Source: Gerris lacustris (lineage: Eukaryota; Arthropoda; Insecta; Hemiptera; Gerridae). From it: a DNA stretch of 64,000 nt. A model generated the notes under the pieces. The model was not told the DNA's origin, did not search any database, and was given only the letters and a program-made list of their open reading frames with translations. Below, piece by piece: positions 36,271 to 47,622 of the stretch (positions are counted from its first letter, which is position 1; each line of letters begins with the position of its first letter). The stretch covers positions 100,567,511 through 100,631,510 of the forward strand of contig OX578277.1 of NCBI GenBank assembly GCA_951217055.1, in the 5' to 3' direction. The translations under genes were made by a program, and so were the position numbers.

Positions 36271-36858
36271 TTACTTTCTCATATAAAGAGAAAGTATTGT
36301 GATCGCGTGGAAGTTCGATTTTAATATTTTGACAAATTTACACGTTTTGAGGTCCTCTGGCCTCTGAGTGGTTTTTAGTAGTTTTAAAAAAATGACTGAC
36401 TGTGCAGATGCCTAAAGCCTAAACTACTGGGCCGATTTGACAAAATTTGGCATACATGTTAAAAAAAATCATACCCCAAGGAGAAATTTAGAAATGAATT
36501 ATAGCTCCAAATTTGGGGGCGCTACCCCCCAAAACTCTGAAAATATGTGAAAATAAATTATTTTTCAAAATTTTGATAAAAAAAAATTTAAAATGTACTT
36601 AATCCATTTAAATACAAATCTAACAATATAAGCTGTTTTCCCAGGAAAAGTCTAGTTCCTGAGAAAATAGCTTTAAACGTGGACGGAGAGAGGCTGGGTT
36701 TGATTCCCTGCGGAAGAGAAGTTATTTTTATGATACATTTTGATAAAATGTTCAATAATAATTAAATGTACATACAAAAACTAATAAATGGAAAATACTG
36801 GGCTAAATAATTATGAAATTGTAAAAGAGAAAGTTTCTCTGAGATGTCTTAGACCGAA
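36271..36858 (-). mobile_element. Helentron-like repeat with B-box, copy 1
   Basis: On the minus strand the end is a hairpin CTTTCTC-TTTATAT-GAGAAAG, and an ACTTTCTC subterminal partner lies near the other end. On the plus strand a 'GGGTTTGATTCCC' stretch (about 36695) is a decayed Pol III B-box. Other copies: 43013-43599, 58059-58680, and a truncated one at 44079-44378. Confidence 0.65.
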
Positions 36859-36999
36859 TGTTGCTCGTATATTTGTGCCTTAAGAGATTTTTTTTTTTTT
36901 GAGCTATCTTTACTGATATTATGCACCTGTGTCCAAAGACATTCAACAGAAACTGATAATAATTATTATTCATGTATTTCGTCAATATGTGCAATAGTC

Positions 37000-38200
37000 T
37001 TTACACCTGTGACTTTGCATATGGAATTCTTTAATCAACAATATTTTTAACTGTTTTAAAATAGTAAACACAATTTGAGTTATGCTAAAATTATTTCAAG
37101 TACAAATGTGGCAGAAAATTAAACCTCTAACATTATCAAATTGTGTTTAAAAAAATAAATAGTTGTTATCAAAAGAATTCTGGCTGATGAGTAAGTATAC
37201 ACGTTGATAACCTCCCAAGCACTAACTGCATAGACTATAATTTACAATCTATAGACTATAATATCATTTATAGCGCCACAACATATTAACACCAGAAAAG
37301 TTATTTAATCCATAGCAGCTAAGGGTTAAATAGTTAATAATTTTTAGTTCAATATATTGAAATTTAAACAGCAGAATTTGTTGCATTACTTAAAACGTGG
37401 GATATGTGACAAAAATTATTGATTCCTTAGATGAACTAATTAAAAAAACATTTCCCGATTTCTGATATTGCCCCCTTTAATTTGTTGTCTTATCTTTCAA
37501 ATAGATTAGTTTCAGCAAAAAACCCACTGAGTAAATCAATGTATTTCTAACATGAATAATGGAACAATAAATAAAGATAAGTTTAAAAATGGTATATTTT
37601 AAATACTATTTTGCAATTTGACCATGATTTGTACGAGTAATTTTTTTTTAAATACAAAATTTTTTAACAAAATTAGGCAAAAACAACTAAATATTTTTCT
37701 TTAGAAGTTAAATTTATTAAGGAAATAAGAGTCTCTACTATATAAAGTACGTAAAAAAGGTCATTTATGGTTAAAAGAGCCATATTTATGATAAATTAAC
37801 TCATAATACCGATATTCAAAAAGTATAAAAAGTAAAACACCAACTTAAAATTGATAATAGCCAACTAGTTAGCAGTCTGTATAGATTAGGTGTACAACAA
37901 TTATTGATCTCTCAGACTTTTAATGATTATTATTGTCAATAAGGAAAGAATAGAACAAAATAGGATGAAAGTTATCTGAATACAGCATTTTAGCCAGATA
38001 AAACTCTAACATCCTTAGCTTGAAAAATGTAGAGATGACCTACGTACTTTTATTTCTATTAAAGAGTATTCACAATTATTAATACCAGCGGCTTAGTGCT
38101 TCAAGAATAACTTACAGATAAATAATTTTATCTACGATTGATACGAAATATAAACATTGTATCTCTGTTTAGATGCGTAGAAAGTGATTCTTTACGTACT
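37000..38200. other. Galpha intron 1, no feature seen
   Basis: AT-rich; no repeat family or exon recognised. Confidence 0.6.
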
Positions 38201-38210
38201 AGTATTCACT

Positions 38211-38220
38211 GCGCATGCGC
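38211..38220. promoter_or_regulatory. NRF-1/ewg-like motif
   Basis: GCGCATGCGC, a perfect palindromic NRF-1 core, 166 bp before a short ORF with a good start context. Function is inference. Confidence 0.4.
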
Positions 38221-38234
38221 GTCTCATAGTTCTC

Positions 38235-38284
38235 AAGAATTCCTCTTCTTTACCACCCTAGGGCGGTAAAGAAGAGGAATTCTT
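38235..38284. repeat. 50-bp palindrome without spacer
   Basis: Arms AAGAATTCCTCTTCTTTACC then ACCCT and the complement, one mismatch in 25, centre at 38259/38260. Confidence 0.9.
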
Positions 38285-38386
38285 TAGCTTTACGCACGAT
38301 TAGCGAGTTTGTTTACATTTAACAAAACTAATTTGCTGTTCTTTTATTAAAGTAAATGTTTATATCGAGTATTTAGTGAAAAAAAA

Positions 38387-38764
38387 ATGAGTGAATCAAG
38401 TGACTTTGACGAAAATGTGGAGAATAATACTCCTCCAGAAATAATTAATTCGGCAAAAAATACAACTCAAGAATTATTGCCATCTTTATCAAGAGAGAGA
38501 AACGAACTTACATACAGCAAGTTTATTTTTTTCTGTATTTATTATTTAAATCTAACAATCGTAGATAAAGTATGGTACGCAACTCGTGCGAAAACGGCAT
38601 TTTGCATTGCTCGTGTGGTTTTACTACCCTCGCTGTCGCTCGGGTGCAAACTCCACACTCGCATGCAAAATGCTACTTTCCACATTCGACGCCTAATGTA
38701 CTATTTCACTGCATACAATGTTAAACAAATATTAAGATTTTTTTTTTTAGGATCAAAACCATAA
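38387..38764 (+). CDS. Short ORF of unknown function in Galpha intron 1
   Basis: ATG at 38387 in the context AAAAAATGA opens an acidic start (MSESSDFDENVENNTPPEII) followed by ELLPSLSRERNELTYSKF. The latter recalls, from memory, N-termini of insect recombinase-like (Crypton-type) proteins with L-L-P-x-x-S-R-x-R-x-x-x-x-Y-x-x-F; this is a weak hint. After about residue 45 the composition changes. A GT at 38521 and a T-rich AG at 38749-38750 would make an intron that removes an embedded foldback. Without splicing the frame ends at 38764. It may be the first exon of a dead or truncated gene. Confidence 0.3.
   Translation: MSESSDFDENVENNTPPEIINSAKNTTQELLPSLSRERNELTYSKFIFFCIYYLNLTIVDKVWYATRAKTAFCIARVVLLPSLSLGCKLHTRMQNATFHIRRLMYYFTAYNVKQILRFFFLGSKP
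38597..38673. repeat. 77-bp inverted repeat within the short ORF
   Basis: GCATTTTGCAT...GTGTGG pairs with CCACAC...ATGCAAAATGC around a centre holding CCCTCGCTGTCGCTCGGG, itself a hairpin. It looks like an inserted foldback. Confidence 0.65.
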
Positions 38765-39194
38765 TTCTAATGGAAAAAAAAAATTATTAGTCATTACTTA
38801 TAGAAGAGATTATTGAGCAGGTCTGAACGAGCCTTAATTTAAGAACACCTATAAATTTTGCTAGGCTTTAAATCTCAGTCCCCACCAAATTCCCCATTAA
38901 ATTACAAACCATTCCATATTAAATAATGACAAAGAGACCAATCTTTTATGACTAATTTTATTGAGAAATTTTTATTGATTTAATAAGAACAACAAAAATT
39001 TTACGAAACAAACATGAATTATTCTTGAGTTTCAGTTTTCCATGATCGACAATACACTTGGAAATCAAGTGTATAGTCAATACACTCGACAATCAAGTGT
39101 TTTGTCAATAGACTTGTAATTATTTTTCTTTCTTCAGTCATACAACAAATAGTATTATGAGAAATTTAAGTGGGAGAGATTAATAATGATTGTT

Positions 39195-39545
39195 TTATAC
39201 AGGGAATTCTTCAGACATTAACATTATTTTAAAGGTTCTGCAAGCTTAAAAAGGTGGAGATATATTGGAAATAATGATTTTTACATAGGGGATTCTTCAG
39301 ACATGAATATTATTTTAAAGGTTCTGCAAGGTTCAAAAAGTGGAGACATATTGAATGTAATAATGATTTCTTTAAGTCCAGGGGATTCTTGAGACATGAA
39401 TATTATTTTAAAGGTTCTGCAAGGTTCATAACGTGGAGACATATTGAATATAATAATGATTTCTATAAGTACAGGGAATTCTTGAGACATGAATATTATT
39501 TTAAAGGTTCTGCAAGGTTAAAAACGTGGAGACATATTGCCTTTA
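39195..39545. repeat. About 93-bp tandem repeat, four units
   Basis: Units contain GGGGATTCTTCAGACATGAA, then TATTATTTTAAAGGTTCTGC, then GTGGAGACATATTG; units differ by some substitutions. Confidence 0.88.
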
Positions 39546-39868
39546 GACGTAATTGCTAAAAATGTATGGTAGGTCCCTTTAAGTAACTTTTTTTAAAAAA
39601 GAATTTCACTAATTATGTTCTCTCAATGGTGCTTCCAGAGGAAGGAGACAACTTATTATGAAATTTAACCATGAGAAAAGATAATTTTGGTAAAGGTAAA
39701 TGTCTCTTATGTTACCCAATAAGATATATTCGTCTATATAAGCTTTGGGTTTGTTTACAAGGTGAAAATCTACAGGGTTTCCAGAAAGATTGCATCTCAA
39801 AAGTATTTTAAAATCTATGTATAAGAAGCAAGCTAAGATTAAGTGAAATCAGCGGGGGAAAAACGTTT

Positions 39869-40214
39869 CAAGCCAGGCATACCCTGAATCATAAAAAATT
39901 AAACTTGGGATTAGGTGCGCTGTTAATAGTTCCTATAATTTTACAAGCCAGGCATACCCTGAATCATAAAAAATTAAACTTGGGATTAGGTGCGCTGTTA
40001 ATACTTCCTATAATTTTACAAGCCAGGCATACCCTGAATCATAAAAAATTAAACTTGGGATTAGGTGCGCTGTTAATACTTCCTATAATTTTACAAGCCA
40101 GGCATACCCTGAATCATAAAAAAATTAAACTTGGGATTAGGTGCGCTGTTAATACTTCCTATAATTTTACAAGCCAGGCATACCCTGAATCATAAAAAAT
40201 TAAACTTGGTGTTC
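39869..40214. repeat. 75-bp tandem repeat, about 4.6 units
   Basis: Unit AAGCCAGGCATACCCTGAAT, CATAAAAAATTAAACTTGGG, ATTAGGTGCGCTGTTAATAC, TTCCTATAATTTTAC; nearly identical copies. As 75 is divisible by three the frame stays open across the array, but nothing suggests a gene. Confidence 0.94.
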
Positions 40215-40536
40215 GTTGTTGTTAATACTTCCTAAAATTTTATTTTTACGAATGTTTAATGTGATAGGTATTTAAATACAAAATGACCAGAATGTAATGT
40301 CGTTGTTCGGGAATCTAAAAGTATAAAAGTTAGAGTAAAAATAATGTTAAAATATTAGGACAAAGTAGGTAGTCTGCTGTGGATATCATATATATATACC
40401 TTAAGAGTTTCTTTTACATTGAATCGGTGGTAAGATGTGGAAAAAAGGTCTAAAAACTATCATTGTTTTAAACTATCAATTAATATTAGTACCTAACCAC
40501 ATCTTATCAATCAAATTTAAAATTTTTAAGTTTTGG

Positions 40537-40720
40537 GTAGTATTCATACTACAGAAAGATTAAATTTTACTTTAAATCAAATCGGTAACGACAGATTAAA
40601 ATCATTCTCCCATATAGCTCAGTTGGTAAGAGCACCTGTAACGGATTAATAGGAGGACCCGTGGTTTAATTCCCGGTGCGGGGGTCTATTTTTCTCTGTA
40701 TGTCTCCCGTAGTTATTGAT
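40537..40720 (+). mobile_element. tRNA-derived SINE head, simple copy
   Basis: TAGCTCAGTTGGTAAGAGCA (A-box) and GTGGTTTAATTCCC (B-box, one change) are 32 bp apart, as in a tRNA, preceded by TAGTATTCATACTACAGAAA and followed by TCTCCCGTAGTTA. No intact acceptor stem, so it is a SINE or pseudogene, not a working tRNA. Confidence 0.65.
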
Positions 40721-40739
40721 TACTAGAATATCTAGCCTG

Positions 40740-41560
40740 TCAAAGTGTAACCTTCTACTATTAATTGACTCTTTAAAATGTGAATTATAAGCATCACTTG
40801 TCGCTTCATTTTCTTAAAAAATACCAAAATAAAACATTAAAACATATGGAGGAAACCCAGCAGATGAAAGAAAGTAAAATAATACCATAAATGTAACCTT
40901 CTTCAAATATGTAACTGTAACCTCCTTCAGGAACCACACAATCAACTACCTTTAGGATTTTAAAATTATTAATTACTTTGACAAAAGTATATAAATGTTG
41001 TTGTTATTGTACTAAAATTGATAGTACTCTTAACTGCTATAATACACAATAACACATTTTAGTGATGTCAGGTTAATAAATAGGAAATAAGAGTATGTTA
41101 TGTTAAGCTTACAGTAGTTATCAGATAATAGAGATAAGAGATAAAAGTGAAAACTTGTTCTTATAGAGTTGGAAATAATAAAAATGTCGATTAGTATGTT
41201 GTTTTAATTAAGCAGAATATAGCCCAGATGTAACACTACCGTGGTTAACGTTTTGTTTTAAGAGCTTTAAACTAGAAGTGAACTCCCACACAATACCACA
41301 AGTAGGAGTGGCATTAGTAATAGATAAGTTGATGTCAGAGGACATTTTCTTTGATAGAGCAGGTTAATATCGGCTCTAGAGTTTTGTTTAATGTGATTAA
41401 GTCGAGCCTACCTACTAATTAGACTAGTGCAACTTGACAAGGTCTTGTGCAATTAGAGGAATATTAAATATTATTATAGATAGAGTCGGGTTTCCCTGAA
41501 ACAATGACTAGTAGGCCTCAAGTGAGACTAGTATGTAATAAGTGTAAGTAAAACTAAACT
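40740..41560. other. Galpha intron 1 next to exon 1, no feature seen
   Basis: No repeat family or exon recognised; normal donor-side intron sequence. Confidence 0.55.
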
Positions 41561-41594
41561 GTTATGATTCATAAGGCAACATATAGCTACTAAC

Positions 41595-42125
41595 CGCTCT
41601 AGATATCCTTTCAATGTTATCCAAGAAATATTGTACGGAATCGCTAAGCTGGAATTCTCTTCTTCTCTCGTACGCCCGCTTGATACCGGAATCCCTCCAC
41701 AGGTTGCTTAGAGTAGGAGCGTAGTGAGCGAACAGTTTGTTATCAATTTGAGAAGTGTTATCATGGTGTAAGATGTAGTCACCGATCTCGCTGTTATGTG
41801 CCACTTCCCAGGGTATTTCTAGTTTGTTCCTTGCGTCCACTAAAACTTTCATACCTTTGACTATGTTCTGGTAAATGATCTGTTGGTATTCCTTCACCAA
41901 TTCCGGTTCGAATTTGACGCCGTGAATGATCCTCATCTGTTTGAGAAAGGTCGATTTGCCACTTTCCCCAGCTCCGAGAAGTAACAGTTTGACTTGCCTA
42001 CGGAAATAATGTTTGTCTTTCTCCAACATCTTGTCTATTTCCTTGCTCCTGTAACGTTGTTCTATCTCCTCCGGACTGAATTTGAACCGTAAACAGCACG
42101 GACACGACCACATAACATTCGCCAT
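41595..42125 (-). CDS. cta: Galpha12/13 exon 1 (residues 1-177)
   Basis: This first coding exon holds the N-terminal helix with a Cys cluster (SCPCC at 7-11), the P-loop GAGESGKS (51-58), the following KQMRIIHG segment, and the whole helical domain up to the inter-domain linker. The start chosen is the ATG at 42125-42123, with A at -3 and G at +4. An upstream ATG at 42148 is followed at once by GGG and TGA, and the in-frame codon at 42143 is GTG, so neither is a credible start. The donor is GCG|GTTAGT at 41595/41594, phase 0. A very long intron follows. The helical domain is divergent, as in other insect 12/13 subunits, but colinear. Confidence 0.95.
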
Positions 42126-42300
42126 CTTGGAGGTGGGCCTCACCCCATGGAAAAACTCAACTGAGAGGATTCCTGATAATACTGCGGGGCCACAACAGGA
42201 TCCAGCGCCTACGGGACAACTCTCCCCTCCACCTTGCTGCTCACACCCGCCAAGTTCAAACCTCTAAACTCATCTCTTCGACAAATAATCCGTTCCTTTT
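42126..42300 (-). promoter_or_regulatory. Galpha12/13 5' leader with minimal upstream ORF
   Basis: Upstream of the start codon the sequence is richer in G and C than most of the window, as expected for a 5' leader or proximal promoter. A two-codon upstream ORF (ATG GGG then TGA, 42148-42140) ends 14 nt before the main ATG and could reduce initiation. No TATA box is obvious, and the transcription start cannot be placed from sequence alone. The region could instead contain a further upstream intron. Confidence 0.4.
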
Positions 42301-42631
42301 CTTCAACTGTTTACCAAACATTAAACATTTTCTACTCTCTTTAATCCATTTAATGCTCTACAGATATAAACGTATCAACTAATTATTAATCTTTGTAATC
42401 ACCGCCATAGTTTTACTTACAATGTAACAAAATTGTCCGTCATAGAACATGTAATTTCACTAATTCTACCTTAGTTTATAAGTAAGTGCATATAAAATAA
42501 GTGCAAAAGAACTATTGAACTTTGATTTACAACCTATTATAATATAATTAAATAATTTACCTACATTTACCTAATCGCGATATTTTCTTGACAATGAGAA
42601 TGAGATCTTCATTCAGACTGATTCTCTTTTA

Positions 42632-42983
42632 GGCTCTACCACCCTTTGAGGTTAGAAAAAACAGTAAATTTAAAATTGCATTGGTTCTAAACAAGATATA
42701 AAAAATCTAAGTACAGGCTTCATTCCCAATTTTAATTCTGCGCAATTTGAGCCCTATTTTAACTTCCTATAATAAATAGTACAGGCGCCATTTCAATACA
42801 ATGATAAAACTCGTTGTATTGAAATAGTAGTAGTATTTATTGTAGTAAGGAGTTGAAATAGAACTCAAATTGTGCAGAATTAAAATTTGGAATGAAGCCT
42901 GTACTTAGATTTTTGATATCTTGCTTAGAACCAATAAAATTTCCATTTTAATGATTTTTCTAACCTCAAAGGGCGGTAGAGCC
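42632..42983. mobile_element. Harbinger-like foldback upstream of Galpha
   Basis: Inverted ends GGCTCTACC(A/G)CCCTTTGAGG continuing as long arms to a centre near 42810; TTA on both sides (42629-42631, 42984-42986). 352 bp, no coding sequence. It lies about 500 bp upstream of the Galpha start codon, so inside the likely promoter region. Confidence 0.82.
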
Positions 42984-43012
42984 TTAAGTAATGACGACTG
43001 TGTTCTTCTTTT

Positions 43013-43599
43013 TTACTTTCTCATATAAAGATAAAGTATTGTGATGGCCCGAAAATTCGATTTTTAGATCTTCATGTATTAACACGTTTTGAGGTCCCCT
43101 GAATCCAAAAAAGTGGTTTTTAAAAAATGTCTGTCTGTGCAGACGCCTGGAGCCTAAACTACTGGGCCTATTTTGACGAAATTTGGTAAACATGTTCAAA
43201 AATGCATACCCCGAGGCGAAATCGAGAAATGAATTTTACCTCCTAATTTGAGGACGATACCCCTCAAAAACTCTGAAAAAACGTGAAAAAAAAAACTCTC
43301 GAAAACGGTTCCAACGATTTTGATTAAAAAATTCTAAAATGTAGTCCTTTTAAATACGAATCTAACGATATAAGCCGTTTTCCCGGGAAAAATTTAGTTC
43401 CTGAGAAAATAGCTTTAAACGCGTGGAGGGAGAGAGGCCGGGTTCGATTCCCCGCCGAGGAGAAGTTATTTTTATGATATATTTTGATAAAATGTTCAAT
43501 AATAATTAAATGTACCAACGATAACTAATAAATGGAAAGCACTGGGCTAAGTAATTATGGACTCTATATGAGAAAGTCAGTCTGAGTTGTCTCTGACCG
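43013..43599 (-). mobile_element. Helentron-like repeat with B-box, copy 2
   Basis: Best preserved copy: hairpin ACTTTCTC...at 43016, GTCTGTCTGTGC, an exact B-box GGGTTCGATTCCCC near 43440 on the plus strand, and the subterminal TATATGAGAAAGT near 43566. Confidence 0.7.
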
Positions 43600-44078
43600 A
43601 TTTTTCTTTCCCATTTTACAATAATATATGCAGGGCTGTTTTAGGATCGTTGTTGGCCCAGGGGAATTTTGCATAAAAACTCTATTTTTAAGTCCTTTCA
43701 ATTGAATATCCATATTAATATTATCCAATTAAAAATGAATTAATGCGGAAGGTGACAAATGCAGATGTTATACTTGATTTTTCAGATATATAAAGTCGAA
43801 ATGCTAACATCGTCTAATTACATTATTCTATTATAAAGATTATTATGAATACTATAAATCTGTATCACTGTCTAAAATAAATGAAAAAAAAAAAAAAATT
43901 GTTTTTAGGGACATTTCTATTGAAAATTTAATTTTATGACTTTCGTAGGCCTCTGTAGATTTGTAGGCTATATTATCCTAATACATAATACATAATACGG
44001 TCCTGAATGTATGTATATAGTTAATAACTTAATAAATATTATAATTTTGAAATCCTTAATGTCATACTTTTTATTTTC

Positions 44079-44378
44079 TCACATAATATGTATGAAGAAA
44101 GTATTGTGCGAAAAATGATAATGAATTTACACGTTTTGAGGTCCCCATAGTTAAAAAAGAGTGGTCTTTATTACATATCGGTCTGCCATCTGTGCAGATA
44201 CGTGGATCCTAAACTATACTGGGTCGATTTGATAGAATGAAATTTGGCATAGGTACGAGAAACAGTAAAATCATACTCTGAAATGTAATTAAGAAATTCA
44301 TTTTAGTTCAAATTTAGGGACTTTGCACCAAAAAAATAAAAAATTCCGACGATATTGATTAAATAACGAAGGCAAAAT
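44079..44378 (-). mobile_element. Helentron-like repeat, truncated copy
   Basis: Shares the hairpin end (TTTTCTCACATAA...GAAGAAAGTATTGTG), GTTTTGAGGTCCCC and AATTTGGCATA with 43013-43599, then breaks off. Confidence 0.55.
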
Positions 44379-44399
44379 TTTTAACGAAATCTATGAACA

Positions 44400-44720
44400 T
44401 TTTTATGTCTTCGATTTAAAAATTTCCAAGACAAAAATCCGTCTGAACGAATGTTGCCTGATGACTGAACAGGGAACATTTTTGGTTCCGTGTCTGTCTG
44501 TCACTAAATTTTTGCGAACCAACATATCCTAAAAACTAATCGACCGATTTTAATGAAATTTAAATGGTAGGTTATAATTATCCCATTGTTGATCCCATAT
44601 AAATTATAACCGTCTGAGCTCAGTTGTTTCTCTTCCACATGCGCACAAACGTACAGTTATTTACCCCTACATATTTTAAATTATACTCATCTGATTTTTA
44701 TGAAATTTGGATGGTTTATC
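44400..44720 (+). repeat. Dispersed repeat 'GGAACATTTTTGGTTCC', copy
   Basis: Contains GGGAACATTTTTGGTTCCGT, GTCTGTCTGTCAC and the AAATTTggatGGT motif shared with 61030-61480. Confidence 0.6.
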
Positions 44721-46266
44721 GAAAGTTGCTCGCAAATACCTCCATGCATAGACCACAGACAGACATTTTTTAAACAAATTTTTTGAACTCAGATGACTTT
44801 AAAACGTGTAATTTCAAAATCAATAAATTAAATAATCGTGGCATCACATAATTCTCTATACATAAACGAAATACGAACTCAGTACGAATAAAGAAAATGT
44901 AATGTAAGTAAAAGTATATATAACAACACATAACTAAAAACTGTTTGTATAATTTTGTGTTTATTGCTTGGCTGGTTTATTAAGTTATTTTTCTTTGTGT
45001 GTTTACAAGATTAGTGAATCCAGTAAACACATTAAACTCAACGCAATGCCCTCTTTATGCGAATATAGTATTCTCTTTAAAATTAAGGATTTTAACCCGC
45101 AATTCGTACGTGTACTGCTGTTTTGTAGTAATAACAATAAATAAGTGTAGTTAGCACCAAAATTTGGGGAAAGGGGGAAATTAGCCGATTAAGGTAAACT
45201 TACCTTACTAAAAAGTAGCTTAGTTTGGGCGCTATAAGTCCCTGAAGTTAATATTTTGATTTATTTTTTTATTAAATTTAAATCGTTCTATACGATTTTG
45301 ATAAAAATTTTGTATGTTGGTATAGTTTTATGGGGCAAAAACCCCATACAAAAATTAATAGATATATCAATCCATGGGAAATTGCAATTAGTAATGATTG
45401 CATTTTTTTAAATTTCTACGACAATGTAAGAAAAGGGTTTAGTATGAAATTTAGAATAATTTAAATAAGTTGGTTAATATTTGCAGCAAAAAAAGTACTA
45501 TTTTACTCGATACTCTTAATTACTCTCATGGTTTTTGCAAAACTAGTATTTTAATAATTTGCTGTAGTTTTTACAACAAAAATTAAGTTACTAAAAATTC
45601 CGTCAAGTACTTGCCAGCAAGTTGCTAAAATGGGTTTCTTCGGTCACAATAATTCATAAATACATTATTATTATTATTATTATTATTATTTTGTTTAAAC
45701 AAAAATATGTATAAAAAGGAAGGTACGTGGATCCTAAACTGTACTGTACAGGGTCGATTTGATAAAATTAAATTTGGCGTAGGTGCATATATTATTCTTT
45801 AGTGTCTTCGGTATACACTTATTTGGTTCTTTTATAGGTAAAATGGCCCCCATTTTGGTTTGTGAACCAAATTTCAATACCTTTAAAATGATACCCAACT
45901 TGGGGCTCCGGAAATATAATTGGATCACAGAGATGGATATTTTTGTATTTTTACCTTATTTTTAGGACCTGTCCTAATGGGGTAGGGGGAGGGGTACATT
46001 TTGTGTTTGTTTTAATTTTTTCAGGGGCAAAATGGCCTCCATATTTATCTTAATTGTGATACGGGTTTTTTGCCCCATAAAGCTATTCCAACATACCAAA
46101 TATTATCAAAATCGAATCGTTTTAAATTAAATTTGTACACAAAAATATTTCAAAATTATAACTTCAGGGCCATATAGCACCCAAACTAAGCAAATTCGTA
46201 CTAAGCTAAGTTTAATTAAACCGGTCAATTTCGGTCTAAAGAACATGTGCGGTAGAGTTTTGTAAG

Positions 46267-47622
46267 CAGGCCCCGATTTAGGGTAAGCTGCGCCCTGGGC
46301 AAAACCTTTAATAGAAGCCCCCCCCCCCTCCACAAAAAAGGACTGAGATATTTGTGATCACTGAATAGTATTTTAAGATTACCCCGATGTGGGCTGATAC
46401 CATATACTGTTGTATAATTGACGTATTAGGTATTAACCTATGGTGTGTACTGTTCATAAAACTTGAGTAGGCCTATATTTTCTTTTTTAAATAATATTAA
46501 TTTTTTTAAAACTACGTTTGTAGAGTTTGGGGCTTCGGATCTAAACTGACCGCGAAAATCCTACAATTCAAATGAAATGGGAGAAAAGATAGTGTCTAGT
46601 AGAGGTATAAATAATTATAAAAATAAAAGTATTAATAAAGGAACACAAAGTAAGCCCAAGTATGTTAGATAGTAAAAGGGGGTTAATTAACAATGAAGAG
46701 AACATAATATATGTATAATATTTGCCTGGTTTATGGTGTGCGGTGCGGTGAAGAGTTCGAGTCTGTAAACTGGATCGGGCGTTCAGATGAACACAGACGC
46801 TGGAGACGAATATAATATGTCCGGGCGGACATACAAGGAAGAACTGGAAATATGCGGTGGCTTGGTAAACTGGATCGGTATACAAGTGTCCGGGCAGAAA
46901 AAGAAGGAAGGGTTTAAACTGAGATGAAAGAAAATTATTTATCCCTATAAATATACGGGCAGATGCAGATATATCACTGCCACACACTCACTTCTATTTC
47001 ATGTGACTGGCAAAAAGGAAGTGTACTGCTCTGGCCAGGTTGGCCAATACAAAATAAATATAAAAATAAACTATACAAAGATCTGTTAGAAATAAGAAGG
47101 TTCTAAACAAAGATTAGCTCAAGGGGGACACACTCAGCTGTGCCCCGAAACAAATAAAAATATTTAATATAAAATATACTTTTCCTTAAACATATTATAA
47201 AAAAATAAAAAATAAATAAATAATATATACATATAAATAAATCAAATAAACTGTGGCTTTAACAACATTTTTATTGCAAACTGAATACATACATGAACAT
47301 AATTTTAAAGGTATCAGTTTGCATGTTTAATTTTTGAAGTGTAAAATTAATTTCTTTTTAATAAATATACACGTGGATTAAAATTGTGTTAAAACTTTTA
47401 TTACCAAAGAGAAAACAAACGAAATAGATGATGATAGACAAAGACATTTGCTTGCAACCATATCTGGCCTACGTAGGTTAGTTGTGTCGTTCCCGTTTAT
47501 TTTACCGTTGTTCTGGAAATAATAATAACAAAAAAAAAATAAATAATCCGAAAATTTTCCGCCCCCTAGAAATTGCGGCCCTGGGCAATTGCCCAGTCTG
47601 CCCATTGGTAAATCGGGGCCTG
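46267..47622. mobile_element. hAT element, non-autonomous (TSD TTTGTAAG)
   Basis: Ends CAGGCCCCGATTTA and exact complement, with TTTGTAAG at 46259-46266 and 47623-47630. Inside the ends a second inverted block GCCCTGGGCAAAA / TTGCCCAGGGC. The 1.36-kb interior has short tandem TGGATCGG/CCGGGCGGACAT repeats (46770-46910) but no transposase frame. Confidence 0.88.

Larger units (their letters stand above)
16139..42125 (-). other. cta: Galpha12/13 gene, coding span (four exons)
   Basis: Seen: four exons join in frame through GT-AG introns (41594-21919, 21700-19709, 19489-16278) to 368 codons plus stop. Known: Galpha12/13 proteins are membrane-bound GTPase switches that couple receptors to RhoGEFs and actomyosin; the Drosophila orthologue concertina drives apical constriction at gastrulation. 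The protein has the P-loop (51-58), switch I Arg190 and Thr193, DVGGQ (212-216, Gln216 catalytic), NKTD (281-284), the TTA base-binding motif (338-340) and C-terminal LMLQ, which marks the 12/13 class. Cys8, Cys10 and Cys11 are likely palmitoylation sites; residue 2 is Ala, so N-myristoylation is not expected. Length is close to the usual 370-380. A minus-strand AATAAA at 16039-16034 may be the poly(A) signal. The symbol is given by orthology. Confidence 0.93.

Noticed and set aside
40614..40690. A functional tRNA gene
   Set aside because: A- and B-boxes are present but stems do not close and the B-box is altered; it matches a repeat family.
42126..42143. Upstream GTG start extending Galpha12/13 by six residues
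   Set aside because: It is not an ATG, and the ATG at 42125 has a good context and gives the normal family N-terminus.
46568..46987. 139-residue open frame on the minus strand
   Set aside because: It lies in a non-autonomous hAT element, has no recognisable motif and no family-like pattern.
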